The notes beneath the pieces were generated by a model that did no database searches, had not been told where the DNA came from, and saw only the letters and a list, made by a program, of their open reading frames with translations. Shown here in pieces: positions 30,173-38,506 of a stretch of 64,000 nucleotides of DNA. Both the position numbers and the translations under genes were made by a program. Origin of the DNA: Cytobacillus stercorigallinarum (GTDB lineage: Bacteria > Bacillota > Bacilli > Bacillales > Cytobacillaceae); contig NZ_JACSQT010000001.1 of assembly GCF_014836495.1 (NCBI RefSeq), positions 496,001-560,000 on the forward strand. The letters are read 5' to 3'. Each line of letters begins with the position of its first letter. Positions within the stretch are counted from its first letter, which is position 1.

Positions 30173-31861
30173 GTGTTAAATGAAATATCAATTAGAAATT
30201 TTGCTATTATTGAATCAATCACCATTGCCTTTAATAAAGGGCTGACTGTTCTTTCAGGAGAAACAGGGGCAGGGAAATCAATTATTATTGACGCCGTTCA
30301 TCTGCTCGTTGGTGGCAGGGGTTCTTCAGAATATGTAAGACACGGGGAAGAGAAAGCCGAGATAGAAGGTTTATTCCTATTAGATGACGAACAACACCCA
30401 TGTTACAAACGGGCGCAAGAATTTGGTATTGAAATTGATGAGGGCATGTTGATTCTAAGGAGAGATATATCCAAATCAGGTAAAAGTGTCTGTCGTATAA
30501 ATGGGAAACTTGTAACTATTTCGATTCTCCGAGAAATAGGCAGTACCTTAATTGACATACACGGTCAACATGAACACCAAGAGTTAATGAATGAAAATTT
30601 GCATCTTCCATTATTAGATCAATTTGGTGGCCCCCAAATCGCTAAAAGCAGACAAGAATACGAAGATGTCTATAGAGAATACGAGCAAACAATGAAAAGA
30701 ATCAAGACATTAACAGAAAATGAACAGCAAATGGCTCATCGACTGGATCTTATTCAATTTCAATATGAAGAAATAACAAACGCTAATTTAAAATTGCATG
30801 AAGATGACGCCCTTCAAGAAGAGAGAAACCGCTTACTTAACTTTGAGAAGATGTATGAAGGCGTAAAAATTAGCTATAATGCCTTGCAAGGAGAACAAAA
30901 AGGGCTGGATTGGATTAGTTTAGCTATGAATCACCTTCAACAATCTGCGGAAGTGGATGAGGAGTTAGTTGAGTTGCAAGAAGCAGTTGCTAACAGTTTT
31001 TATCAACTAGAGGACACAGTAGCTATTTTAAGGAATAAATTAGATTTTATGGAATTTGATCCTGTTCGATTGAATGAAATTGAAGAGCGATTAAATGAAA
31101 TCAATATGCTCAAACGAAAATATGGCCCATCTATAGAGGAAATATTAGAGTATGTAGCAAAGATTGAAGAAGAAATAGAAACATTAACCAACAAGGAAAC
31201 ACATATTGAACATTTGCAAAAGCAGGTTAAAGAATTAGAAGCTGACTTACTTGTCGAAGGACAGGAATTGAGCAAATTAAGAAGAAATGCAGCAGAACGA
31301 TTAACAAAAATGATTCATCATGAATTAAAAGCACTTTATATGGAAAAGACTGTATTTGAGGTCCATTTTTTTACGGATAAAGAAAGCTTTCATAAAAAAG
31401 GTATTGATACAGTCGAATTTTACTTATCCACTAATCCGGGAGAACCGTTAAAACCATTATCAAAAATTGCTTCAGGTGGGGAACTTTCCCGAATTATGCT
31501 TGCCTTAAAGAGTATCTTTTCTAAACATCAAGGGGTAACATCGATTATCTTTGATGAAGTTGATACAGGGGTAAGTGGAAGAGTCGCACAAGCTATTGCC
31601 GAAAAAATTCATCAAGTAGCAATTGATTCGCAAGTTCTTTGCATTTCTCATTTGCCACAAGTGGCTGCAATGGCAGATACGCATTTATTTATTTCTAAAA
31701 CACTCAAAGCTGGCCGTACAAAAACAACTGTAAAGCCATTGAATGAAGAGGAAAAGATTAAAGAAATTGGTCGTATGATCTCTGGTGTGGAAATGACTGA
31801 ACTGACAAGGGAGCATGCGAAGGAACTATTGAGTCTTGCCAAAAATGTAAAAATACCATGA
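30173..31861 (+). CDS. recN: DNA repair protein RecN
   Basis: 562 residues, an SMC-like ATPase for double-strand break repair. Walker A GETGAGKS is near residues 29-36. The central coiled-coil arms are rich in Glu and Lys (about 160-380). The C-terminal signature is KIASGGELSRIMLALKSIF, followed by Walker B IIFDEVDTGVSGRVA. The GTG at 30173 sits 7 nt after GGGGTGA and matches the family start; a GTG at 30167 is too close to that site. Confidence 0.96.
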   Translation: MLNEISIRNFAIIESITIAFNKGLTVLSGETGAGKSIIIDAVHLLVGGRGSSEYVRHGEEKAEIEGLFLLDDEQHPCYKRAQEFGIEIDEGMLILRRDISKSGKSVCRINGKLVTISILREIGSTLIDIHGQHEHQELMNENLHLPLLDQFGGPQIAKSRQEYEDVYREYEQTMKRIKTLTENEQQMAHRLDLIQFQYEEITNANLKLHEDDALQEERNRLLNFEKMYEGVKISYNALQGEQKGLDWISLAMNHLQQSAEVDEELVELQEAVANSFYQLEDTVAILRNKLDFMEFDPVRLNEIEERLNEINMLKRKYGPSIEEILEYVAKIEEEIETLTNKETHIEHLQKQVKELEADLLVEGQELSKLRRNAAERLTKMIHHELKALYMEKTVFEVHFFTDKESFHKKGIDTVEFYLSTNPGEPLKPLSKIASGGELSRIMLALKSIFSKHQGVTSIIFDEVDTGVSGRVAQAIAEKIHQVAIDSQVLCISHLPQVAAMADTHLFISKTLKAGRTKTTVKPLNEEEKIKEIGRMISGVEMTELTREHAKELLSLAKNVKIP

Positions 31862-31893
31862 AAAGCTATCCAATGGAGGGTAGCTTTTTTTAT
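31862..31893 (+). terminator. Terminator of recN
   Basis: AAAGCTA-CC pairs with GG-TAGCTTT across a short loop and is followed by T residues, directly after the recN stop. Confidence 0.82.
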
Positions 31894-31974
31894 TAAGTTG
31901 CCAGTTATAATTGCTCTTGAAGCAGGCAAAATTATATATGTAGCCATGAAACAAGAAGCGAGGAGAGTGTTGAA

Positions 31975-33264
31975 ATGACAAGAGATATATTAAGAAAAAT
32001 AATTGGTGGAATTCTCCTTGTTTCAATCATATGTATAGGATTTTCTAAACCTTTTCAAGAGTATATTCACATTCCTATAAACCTTACCGTATTTGAGGGT
32101 GATCAAGCACGGTATAATATGGCGGAAACTGTAAATGCAACAGTAAAAACACCCGATGAACAATTGGCGGTTGTTCAAGATAAAGAAGTCATTACACTCT
32201 CTGCTAATGAACCGGGCAAGAACGAAATGTTTCTTGATTTGGCTGGTTTCCCGATAAAAAAAGTAGATGTGGAAGTTTTAAAGGACTTTAAAGTTATACC
32301 GGGTGGGCAATCAATAGGTGTAAAATTGAATACAGTTGGCGTTTTGGTGGTCGGACATCACCAAATAAATACAATAAATGGAAAGATGTCACCAGGAGAT
32401 TTGGCAGGTATTAAAATAGGTGATATTATTACAAAAATAAACGGTAAGAAAATTGAAAAAATGTCTGATGTTGCTCCTTTCGTTCAAGCAGCCGGAGATA
32501 GTGGCAAACCCCTTAAAGTATCAGTTACGCGCGATGAAGGGAAATTTGAGACAGAATTACTACCATTGAAAGATAAAAATGAACCAAACTTTAAGCTTGG
32601 ATTATATATACGTGATTCAGCTGCTGGAATAGGCACGATGACTTTTTATCATCCCCAGTCAAAAAAATATGGTGCCCTTGGTCATGTTATTTCAGATATG
32701 GATACAAAAAGGCCTATAATCGTCGATGATGGTCAAATATTACGGTCTACTGTCACTTCCATTGAAAAGGGGAGTAATGGGAATCCGGGAGAAAAATTAG
32801 CCCGCTTTAAAGATGAAAAAGAAGTCATTGGCAACATTGATCGAAATAGCCCATTTGGAATTTTTGGCAAGCTTAATCGTGGATTGAATAATGATCTAAT
32901 GGACAAACCGATGCCAATTGCTCTTTCGCATCAAGTGAAGGAAGGGCCAGCACAAATTCTAACGGTCGTTGAAAATGACAAAGTTCAACTGTTTGATATC
33001 GAAATTGTTAGTACGATTCCACAAAAATTCCCTGCTACAAAAGGAATGGTCATCAAGGTTACTGATGATGAATTGCTTGAAAAGACAGGGGGCATTGTCC
33101 AAGGAATGAGTGGTAGCCCAATTATTCAAAATGGCAAGGTTATAGGAGCGGTGACACATGTTTTTGTTAATGACCCGACGAGTGGGTATGGCGTGCATAT
33201 TGAATGGATGTTAAATGAGGCGGGAATTAATATTTACGAAAATCAAGAAGAGCGAGCATCTTAA
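31975..33264 (+). CDS. spoIVB: SpoIV B peptidase
   Basis: 429 residues, a forespore-made serine protease that crosses the inner spore membrane and triggers pro-SigK processing by cleaving SpoIVFA. There is an N-terminal membrane segment ([16 protein letters not shown]), a PDZ domain (about 100-200: GVLVVGHH...[14 protein letters not shown]), and an S55 peptidase domain with His in [12 protein letters not shown] and catalytic Ser381 in [11 protein letters not shown]. The ATG follows GAGGAGAG. It lies immediately before spo0A, the standard pairing. Confidence 0.96.
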   Translation: MTRDILRKIIGGILLVSIICIGFSKPFQEYIHIPINLTVFEGDQARYNMAETVNATVKTPDEQLAVVQDKEVITLSANEPGKNEMFLDLAGFPIKKVDVEVLKDFKVIPGGQSIGVKLNTVGVLVVGHHQINTINGKMSPGDLAGIKIGDIITKINGKKIEKMSDVAPFVQAAGDSGKPLKVSVTRDEGKFETELLPLKDKNEPNFKLGLYIRDSAAGIGTMTFYHPQSKKYGALGHVISDMDTKRPIIVDDGQILRSTVTSIEKGSNGNPGEKLARFKDEKEVIGNIDRNSPFGIFGKLNRGLNNDLMDKPMPIALSHQVKEGPAQILTVVENDKVQLFDIEIVSTIPQKFPATKGMVIKVTDDELLEKTGGIVQGMSGSPIIQNGKVIGAVTHVFVNDPTSGYGVHIEWMLNEAGINIYENQEERAS

Positions 33265-33267
33265 ACA

Positions 33268-33298
33268 AAAAAGCGGTTTTGCCCGCTTTTTTTGTTTT
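33268..33298 (+). terminator. Terminator of spoIVB
   Basis: AAAAAGCGG pairs with CCGCTTTTT across a short loop, followed by T-rich sequence, a few bases after the stop. Confidence 0.8.
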
Positions 33299-33400
33299 TA
33301 CATAAATAGTTATTGGTATGTTGGATTTTAATCATGTATTTCGATTCTAGAAGAAAAGCATGACAAATATATGTTAAAATAAACGAAGAAACAAAGATTT

Positions 33401-33540
33401 TTCGACAATGAAAAAGAAGGACATCGATTATAGTCGAATAATAGAGAAAAACAAAGAAAACTTAAGATTTTATTAGTTTTTTAAAGAAAAATAAAATTTA
33501 GTAAAGGATTTTTATCCCCTTTGTCGAAATTGTCACTTAG
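33401..33540 (+). promoter_or_regulatory. spo0A control region: two 0A boxes and a SigH-like promoter
   Basis: TTCGACA (33401-33407, reverse orientation) and TGTCGAA (33532-33538) are exact 0A boxes, the binding site of Spo0A~P. AAAGGATT (33503-33510) with a GAAAT -10-like element (33536-33540) resembles a SigH promoter, and the second box overlaps it. In B. subtilis spo0A has a SigA and a SigH promoter with autoregulation by 0A boxes, so the same circuit is inferred. Confidence 0.7.
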
Positions 33541-33599
33541 CAAATAGAGACAAAAAAATAGAAAATAGATTCAACTATGGGTTGAGGAGGAAAAAATTA

Positions 33600-34394
33600 G
33601 TGAAAAAAATCAAAGTGTGTGTGGTTGATGACAATCGAGAGCTAGTAGCTTTGCTTGAAGAGTATATTTCATCTCAAGAGGATATGGAAATAGTCGGAGT
33701 GGCGCATAATGGACAAGACTGTTTAAATATTCTTGATGAAATTGAAACAGATGTGCTTGTATTAGACATCATAATGCCGCATCTTGATGGACTGGCAGTT
33801 CTCGAAAAAATGAGAGAACTTAACTTGAAAACTCTTCCTAGTGTTATTATGTTAACCGCTTTTGGTCAAGAAGACGTGACAAAGAAAGCTGTTGATCTTG
33901 GTGCATCTTATTTTATATTGAAACCATTTGACATGGATAATCTGGCTAGTCATATTCGCCAAGTGAGCGGTAAATCAAGTCCAATGATACGTAAATCACC
34001 TTCTTCAACCAATTACCGTTCGCAAGCAGAGGCAAAACCTAAAAATCTTGATGCCAGTATTACAAGTATCATACATGAAATTGGTGTGCCTGCTCATATA
34101 AAAGGTTACTTATATTTACGAGAGGCCATTTCTATGGTATATAATGATATTGAGTTACTTGGTTCGATTACGAAAGTATTGTATCCTGACATTGCCAAGA
34201 AGTATAATACAACGGCTAGCAGGGTGGAAAGGGCAATTCGTCATGCAATTGAAGTGGCTTGGAGCAGAGGGAATATTGACTCCATCTCATCTTTATTTGG
34301 CTATACCGTCAGCATGACAAAGGCCAAACCAACGAACTCAGAATTTATTGCAATGGTGGCAGACAAGTTAAGATTAGAACATAAGGCTTCTTGA
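33600..34394 (+). CDS. spo0A: Sporulation master regulator Spo0A, with its 3' end supplied by an integrated element
   Basis: 264 residues from a GTG at 33600 behind GAGGAGG. The receiver domain has Asp10, Asp11, phosphorylation site Asp56 ([12 protein letters not shown]) and the Lys of FILKPFD. The C-terminal DNA-binding domain holds [20 protein letters not shown] and ends KLRLEHKAS exactly like the B. subtilis protein. The phosphorelay drives Spo0A~P to switch on sporulation. The last 31 codons lie inside the left attachment repeat; the displaced chromosomal end lies at 47895-47989. Spo0A is therefore intact in the integrated state, with new sequence downstream of the gene. Confidence 0.97.
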   Translation: MKKIKVCVVDDNRELVALLEEYISSQEDMEIVGVAHNGQDCLNILDEIETDVLVLDIIMPHLDGLAVLEKMRELNLKTLPSVIMLTAFGQEDVTKKAVDLGASYFILKPFDMDNLASHIRQVSGKSSPMIRKSPSSTNYRSQAEAKPKNLDASITSIIHEIGVPAHIKGYLYLREAISMVYNDIELLGSITKVLYPDIAKKYNTTASRVERAIRHAIEVAWSRGNIDSISSLFGYTVSMTKAKPTNSEFIAMVADKLRLEHKAS

Positions 34395-34405
34395 AAAAGC
34401 TAGGC
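34299..34405 (+). repeat. attL, left copy of the spo0A 3'-end repeat
   Basis: It encodes the last 31 residues of Spo0A and continues 11 bp past the stop. It matches 47895-48001 except at 34301, 34307 and 34334, and all three differences are silent. A 98-bp block (34308-34405) has just one mismatch. Crossover must fall within the identical blocks. Confidence 0.92.
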
Positions 34406-34510
34406 GGACTGGTAGCACTGGGTTTTATGTACTTTTTCACTAAAGTATCTCAAGTGTGTATTGGCCGATAAACTTCTTTTCTGACCTAAGAATAATTCGT
34501 TTGTTTACCG

Positions 34511-34568
34511 AAAGACATCATTTTTTATTGGTATGTAAATTTACCAGTAAAGGATGGTGTCTTTTTTT
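34511..34568 (+). terminator. Two-tier hairpin with T tract between spo0A and the integrase
   Basis: AAAGACATCA (34511-34520) pairs with TGGTGTCTTT (34555-34564, one G-U), and inside it TGGTA (34529-34533) pairs with TACCA (34542-34546). A T run follows (34562-34568). It should stop transcripts coming from spo0A. The integrase ribosome site AAAGGATGG lies in its 3' arm, and the T tract runs into the TTG start. Confidence 0.72.
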
Positions 34569-35547
34569 GTTGTTATCAGATTTAGAACTGCAAGTTGATA
34601 ATTTTATGCTGTATTGCACCAGTAAAAACCTGTCACAGAAGACCTTACGCAGTTACGAACAAACTTTAAGGCTGTTTGCACTTTATATGACGGAAAAATT
34701 TGAGATCAATGAAGTGGAAAAAATTAAATCAGCCCATATCAGGCATTACATAAAGTACCTGCGAGAACGCGGTAAATACACTGTAGTGACTGATAGTGCT
34801 TCAGCAATGGTAAACCACCCTGATAGTAGAACTGATTTTAACAAGCCTGTCAGCGATACTACAGTGGCAAATTACTTGAGAAATATCAAAGTGTTTTTTA
34901 ACTACCTGTATAACATTGAACGAGAAATTAAAGTAAATCCAGTTGAAAATATCGAAAATATTAAACCCGTTCGAAAGCAAAAGGCATTGTTAAGCAGTGA
35001 AGATATTGTAAAAGTGTTACGTCAGTTTGATATAACAACCTTCCACGGGTATCGAAATTGGCTTATTACACGCTTGTTACTGGATACAGGCATGCGTATC
35101 AGCGAATGCCTGTCACTCAAACCTGAAAATCTCGACTTTAAAAACAAGGCTATATTAATTGAAAATCCAAAGAACCGACAACAAAGGTACGTGTACTTTT
35201 CATACAGAATGTCCACTGATTTAAAACGTTGGCTACAGTATCATGACAGATTTTCAAGTAGTGAATTTGTATTTCCGACTACACGTGGAACTGAACTGGA
35301 AGTAAGAAATTTTGAAAAAACCCTAAGGGAAGCAGGTAAAAAAGTAGACGTATCTATTCATCCCCACCAGCTAAGGAATAACTTTGCAAAGTATTATCTG
35401 CTTAATGGCGGTGATTGGGTTAGTTTATCTCGAATCCTTGGACATTCTAGCGTGGAAGTGACACAGAAAGCTTATCTCGATTTTACTGATAAAGAGATCG
35501 GACAGAAATATCAGAAGCATTCACCGTTGAACAGTCTGAAGATATAG
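34567..35547 (+). CDS. Tyrosine recombinase/integrase of the spo0A element
   Basis: About 326 residues from a TTG at 34567 (or 34570) after AAAGGATGG; the frame is open further upstream but without a ribosome site. The N-terminal SAM-like DNA-binding domain contains YCTSKNLSQKTLRSYEQTL. The catalytic domain shows Arg177 (DTGMRISEC), His267 and Arg270 (HPHQLRNN), His293 (LGHSS) and nucleophile Tyr303 (KAYLDF), all present. It would integrate and excise the element at the flanking spo0A repeats. It lies about 160 bp inside attL, the typical position. Confidence 0.92.
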   Translation: MLLSDLELQVDNFMLYCTSKNLSQKTLRSYEQTLRLFALYMTEKFEINEVEKIKSAHIRHYIKYLRERGKYTVVTDSASAMVNHPDSRTDFNKPVSDTTVANYLRNIKVFFNYLYNIEREIKVNPVENIENIKPVRKQKALLSSEDIVKVLRQFDITTFHGYRNWLITRLLLDTGMRISECLSLKPENLDFKNKAILIENPKNRQQRYVYFSYRMSTDLKRWLQYHDRFSSSEFVFPTTRGTELEVRNFEKTLREAGKKVDVSIHPHQLRNNFAKYYLLNGGDWVSLSRILGHSSVEVTQKAYLDFTDKEIGQKYQKHSPLNSLKI

Positions 35548-35639
35548 GGGAATTACCGGGATAGCCGTTAAAAGGCAAAAGAAAAAGGATGTGTGTTCAC
35601 AGCACGCATCCCAATAAATCAAACATTCAAAATCAAAAT

Positions 35640-35746
35640 ATACCGTAAACTGCACAATTACCTTCAATTAAAGAAAAAGATACTGTAAACCGTACATGCA
35701 CCTTCATTTAATTAAAAAATACGGTAAACCGTACAATTACTTTCAA
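35640..35746 (+). repeat. Three iteron-like 28-bp direct repeats (candidate replication origin)
   Basis: Units at 35640-35667, 35680-35707 and 35719-35746 share the pattern ATACnGTAAACCGTACAATTAC followed by TTCA, at a 39-40-bp period (about four helical turns). The third contains the palindrome TACGGTAAACCGTA. They precede a likely replication initiator, as iterons do in theta plasmids. The region 35548-35639 also has a GC-rich hairpin (GGATG-GTG/CACGCATCC, 35587-35611) without a T run. Confidence 0.7.
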
Positions 35747-35767
35747 AATCAATTTTACTAAAAAAAA

Positions 35768-35801
35768 TTGACGATTGCAAGGGTGTCTTTGTTATACCCT
35801 T
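35768..35801 (+). promoter_or_regulatory. Promoter with overlapping inverted repeat before the rep-like gene
   Basis: TTGACG (35768-35773), an 18-bp spacer and TTATAC (35792-35797). AAGGGT (35780-35785) and ACCCTT (35796-35801) form an inverted repeat over the -10 region, fitting an operator or autoregulatory site; with the following T run it could also act as a weak terminator. Confidence 0.55.
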
Positions 35802-35852
35802 TTTTAGAGAATGTAAATGTGTGGTTTCCGGTTAGATAAGGGGAAACTTGGC

Positions 35853-36893
35853 ATGAAATCAGCTAGTGCAATAATCACTGCATATAATTATGATATACAG
35901 AAATACATGGAAGGACAGCGTCTTTCAACAAAAGTAAAGAAATCACTGTTAGATCAGCTAGAAAAAGCCATCACTGAAGCAGGGGAAAGTTTTTATAAAC
36001 TGTTTCCACGAAACACTAAGCGTACTGAAGTATTGGACAGCATCATGTATTTATTAAGTGGGAATGGTATCTGTAAAATTGAAAGTAAAACCCTGGCTAA
36101 TAAAGTAGGCTGTTCTGTGAGGACAGTTTATACTGCTGTGCGTCATTTAAAAGAAAGTGGGCTGGTTCTAGTAGCTGGGCTTGCAGACGGACAGAATAAA
36201 TATGTGTTTGTGTTAAAATCACATGCAAATTTTAAGCAGATAATGCATGAAGTTTTCTTTATTGACGATTTGTCAGAAATAGAAGCAGTTGAGAATGGTA
36301 AAAGTGGTGAAAATGTTCCCGCTGCGGTTTCTTCGATAGACCAAAATGCAGAACCAATTGCAGAACAGGTTGCAGGTCATATTGCAGGTCTTGAAAACGC
36401 TGAAACCGTTGGAATACAAGGGGTTGAAGGTACAAATCCAAGTTTTAACCTTATTAGCCTGAATATAAATAAACAAGAAAATAAAATATACATACAGAAT
36501 GCCATAGAAAACGAACTGGCAGAAACTACTGACCACCAAAAAGAACTAGAACAGATTAATACCTATTACACAAATGACCTACAGTTTAAGCTGTACAATG
36601 AACTGAAGTACGGCCAGTATCACCAGCAGTTAAAACAGAATGCTTCCATCCTTGGCTTGCGTATAGGCAGTAACTGTACCCCTAAAAGCTACATACAGAC
36701 CTTGCAGGCTGTTATTAAAATAAATAAATTCCTAATAGCTGGTGGTGTGGTACGTGAGAGTATACCAGCCTTATTTACCCGTATCTATCAGGACATTAGA
36801 CGTGTGTGTGAAGTTAAGAAGCAGAAACCGAAGGTAAGAGAACCTAAAGAACGTACTCGAACACTTCCGTTCTACGACTGGCTGAATGAATAA
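35853..36893 (+). CDS. Putative replication initiator with winged-helix domain
   Basis: 346 residues from the ATG at 35853, 8 nt after AAGGGGA; an ATG at 35817 has no such site. Around residues 55-115 is a clear winged helix (CKIESKTLANKVGCSVRTVYTAVRHLKESGLV followed by a KYVFVL wing). A poorly conserved middle rich in Ala, Glu and Asn follows. The C-terminal part is basic and ends RTLPFYDWLNE, a tail I associate with Gram-positive plasmid/phage replication proteins. Placement behind iterons supports an initiator, but no family was firmly recognised. Confidence 0.6.
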   Translation: MKSASAIITAYNYDIQKYMEGQRLSTKVKKSLLDQLEKAITEAGESFYKLFPRNTKRTEVLDSIMYLLSGNGICKIESKTLANKVGCSVRTVYTAVRHLKESGLVLVAGLADGQNKYVFVLKSHANFKQIMHEVFFIDDLSEIEAVENGKSGENVPAAVSSIDQNAEPIAEQVAGHIAGLENAETVGIQGVEGTNPSFNLISLNINKQENKIYIQNAIENELAETTDHQKELEQINTYYTNDLQFKLYNELKYGQYHQQLKQNASILGLRIGSNCTPKSYIQTLQAVIKINKFLIAGGVVRESIPALFTRIYQDIRRVCEVKKQKPKVREPKERTRTLPFYDWLNE

Positions 36894-36943
36894 CCTGGTA
36901 TATAAAAAAAGAGAACTACTTTACGCAGTTCCCCGTGGGTTAG

Positions 36944-37252
36944 TTATGAAAAATTAAGGATGGCTTCAGGTGAATCCATATGGCGATCTAGTTCCAGTTC
37001 GTGCAGTACATAGCTGATATATTGAAATAAAGCGTGTTCTACTTCCTGGTTAATCTTAAAGGATAACCCTAGCATTCCGAGTGGTAGAAGGTATTTCAGT
37101 TTAACTTGGTTGAAGTACATATACGGGTCATCTTTGAATGATTTCTGAAGGTTAAGTACTTCCTGTATACTAATACCGTCAATAGCTTTAAATGCAGTGT
37201 CCTGTAGCAATTTCAAGTGTGCTTCGTTGTTTAAGTTGAGTAATGTTTTCAT
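36944..37252 (-). CDS. Hypothetical protein
   Basis: 102 residues, start ATG at 37252 behind AAAGGTGG. Mostly helical, with two moderately hydrophobic stretches (KYLLPLGMLGLSF; ALFQYISYVLHELEL) but no obvious membrane span. Not recognised. It points toward the rep-like gene; a small hairpin AACT/AGTT lies between them. Confidence 0.55.
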   Translation of the reverse strand: MKTLLNLNNEAHLKLLQDTAFKAIDGISIQEVLNLQKSFKDDPYMYFNQVKLKYLLPLGMLGLSFKINQEVEHALFQYISYVLHELELDRHMDSPEAILNFS

Positions 37253-37418
37253 TTTTCTTTTCCACCTTTTTTAGCATTATTGTTTTATTTTGTATTTACA
37301 ACCCATTAACACCGTAAATGTATCTATCAGACCAACTAATATTAAGAAAAATATACCATTTTGAAGGGTTTTCGCAGATGGTGTCGAATTAATGGGTAAA
37401 AAGGAGTGGTTAAATAAT

Positions 37419-38090
37419 ATGCGAACAATAACTTATGAAAGATTAGATATTAATGATGACGAAGAAGAATATGAAGTAGTCCTTGATAATTTTCCCGAAA
37501 GTTGTCCAAGGTGTAATACGGTTCAAGAACCTAAGTTTATTAATGCGTATAAGGTAAATCAGTCAACTATTGAAGCTATTTTTAAATGTAATAAGAAGGT
37601 CTGCGGAAATTTATTTTTAAGTAAACTTACTGCAGTTTTTGGTATTTATACTTTAGTGAACTCTTATCCCAAATATCCAAAACAAATTGAATTTAATGAT
37701 GAGATCAGTCAACTATCGCCTTTATTTGTCAAAATATATAATCAAGCTAATGGTGCTGAATCACTAAATTTAAACCATGTTGCTGGGATGGGATATAGAA
37801 AATCTTTAGAGTTTTTAATAAAAGACTACTTGATTACTCATAAGAAGGAAGATGAAGATACTATTAAGAAAACCTTTTTAAGTAAGTGCATTAACAATTA
37901 CCTTTCAGATAATATTAAGCAAGTTGCAGAACGTGCGACTTGGTTAGGAAATGACGAAACACATTACCACAGAGTATGGGAAGATAGGGATATTGAAGAT
38001 TTAAAAAAACTTATAAATTTAAGCGTTTATTGGATTAGTTCGGAGATGGAGACTGCCAAATACATAGCTGAAATGGATAATAGAAAGTAA
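37419..38090 (+). CDS. DUF4145 domain protein with zinc-ribbon-like N terminus
   Basis: 223 residues, ATG at 37419 about 10 nt after AAGGAGTGG. The N-terminal third has CPRC and CNKKVC, a likely zinc ribbon. The C-terminal two thirds match DUF4145 by NHVAGMGYRKSLEFLIKDYL and the final TWLGNDETHYHRVWEDRD region. DUF4145 proteins are often found near restriction and other defence genes; a defence or DNA-sensing role here is only inference. It stands alone between two minus-strand genes, so it may be element cargo. Confidence 0.7.
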   Translation: MRTITYERLDINDDEEEYEVVLDNFPESCPRCNTVQEPKFINAYKVNQSTIEAIFKCNKKVCGNLFLSKLTAVFGIYTLVNSYPKYPKQIEFNDEISQLSPLFVKIYNQANGAESLNLNHVAGMGYRKSLEFLIKDYLITHKKEDEDTIKKTFLSKCINNYLSDNIKQVAERATWLGNDETHYHRVWEDRDIEDLKKLINLSVYWISSEMETAKYIAEMDNRK

Positions 38091-38280
38091 AGAATAGATT
38101 GGTAAGTAAAAAAATCCCCGCCAACTATCCAACAGTCGTAACGAATTGGAAAAGTAGAAGGGGAACGTGCCGTTCAGTATTACTAACTAAAACAGAAAAG
38201 AAAGTGGGGAAGCCTGTCATGAGGTAAGCTTCCTTACTCTTTTGTGCAGGTGCAGGTAGGAAAGTAAGATATAAACGTAA

Positions 38281-38308
38281 AAGAACCACTGAAATTAATC
38301 AGTGGTTC
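38281..38308 (-). terminator. Terminator of the minus-strand helicase-like cluster
   Basis: On the minus strand GGAACCACTGA pairs with TCAGTGGTTC and is followed by TTTT. It overlaps the last codons of the small gene 38295-38504. Bases 38099-38280 hold no gene I can support. Confidence 0.7.
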
Positions 38309-38504
38309 CTTCAGGCTGGTAGTACTTTACCTTTTCCTTTTCCAGGTCAACCAGGTTGTAAATGCCTATTTTTCTAAAGTTATTCAAATAAGCAGGCATA
38401 CTTGGCGGTGTTGCGTCTCTATGAGTAAACCCTTCAGACAATACTGAAGCCTGTTTATGAAACTTGCTTTTAAAAGTGCCAGGCTGTGTCATATTTATAC
38501 CCAT
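38295..38504 (-). CDS. Small hypothetical protein coupled to the helicase-like gene
   Basis: 69 residues. Its ATG lies 2 nt after the stop codon of the upstream helicase-like gene, and its ribosome site AAGGTGG lies inside that gene's end, so the two are probably co-translated. Sequence is polar with basic residues (KSKFHKQ, REATP-like stretch); no family recognised. Confidence 0.55.
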   Translation of the reverse strand: MGINMTQPGTFKSKFHKQASVLSEGFTHRDATPPSMPAYLNNFRKIGIYNLVDLEKEKVKYYQPEGTTD

Positions 38505-38506
38505 AG

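Noticed and set aside
33600..34394. Spo0A disrupted by the insertion
   Set aside because: The protein reads through the left repeat to the normal C terminus; only the downstream region changed.
35640..35746. CRISPR array
   Set aside because: Only three units, imperfect, with 11-12-bp gaps and no cas genes; they fit iterons before a rep-like gene.
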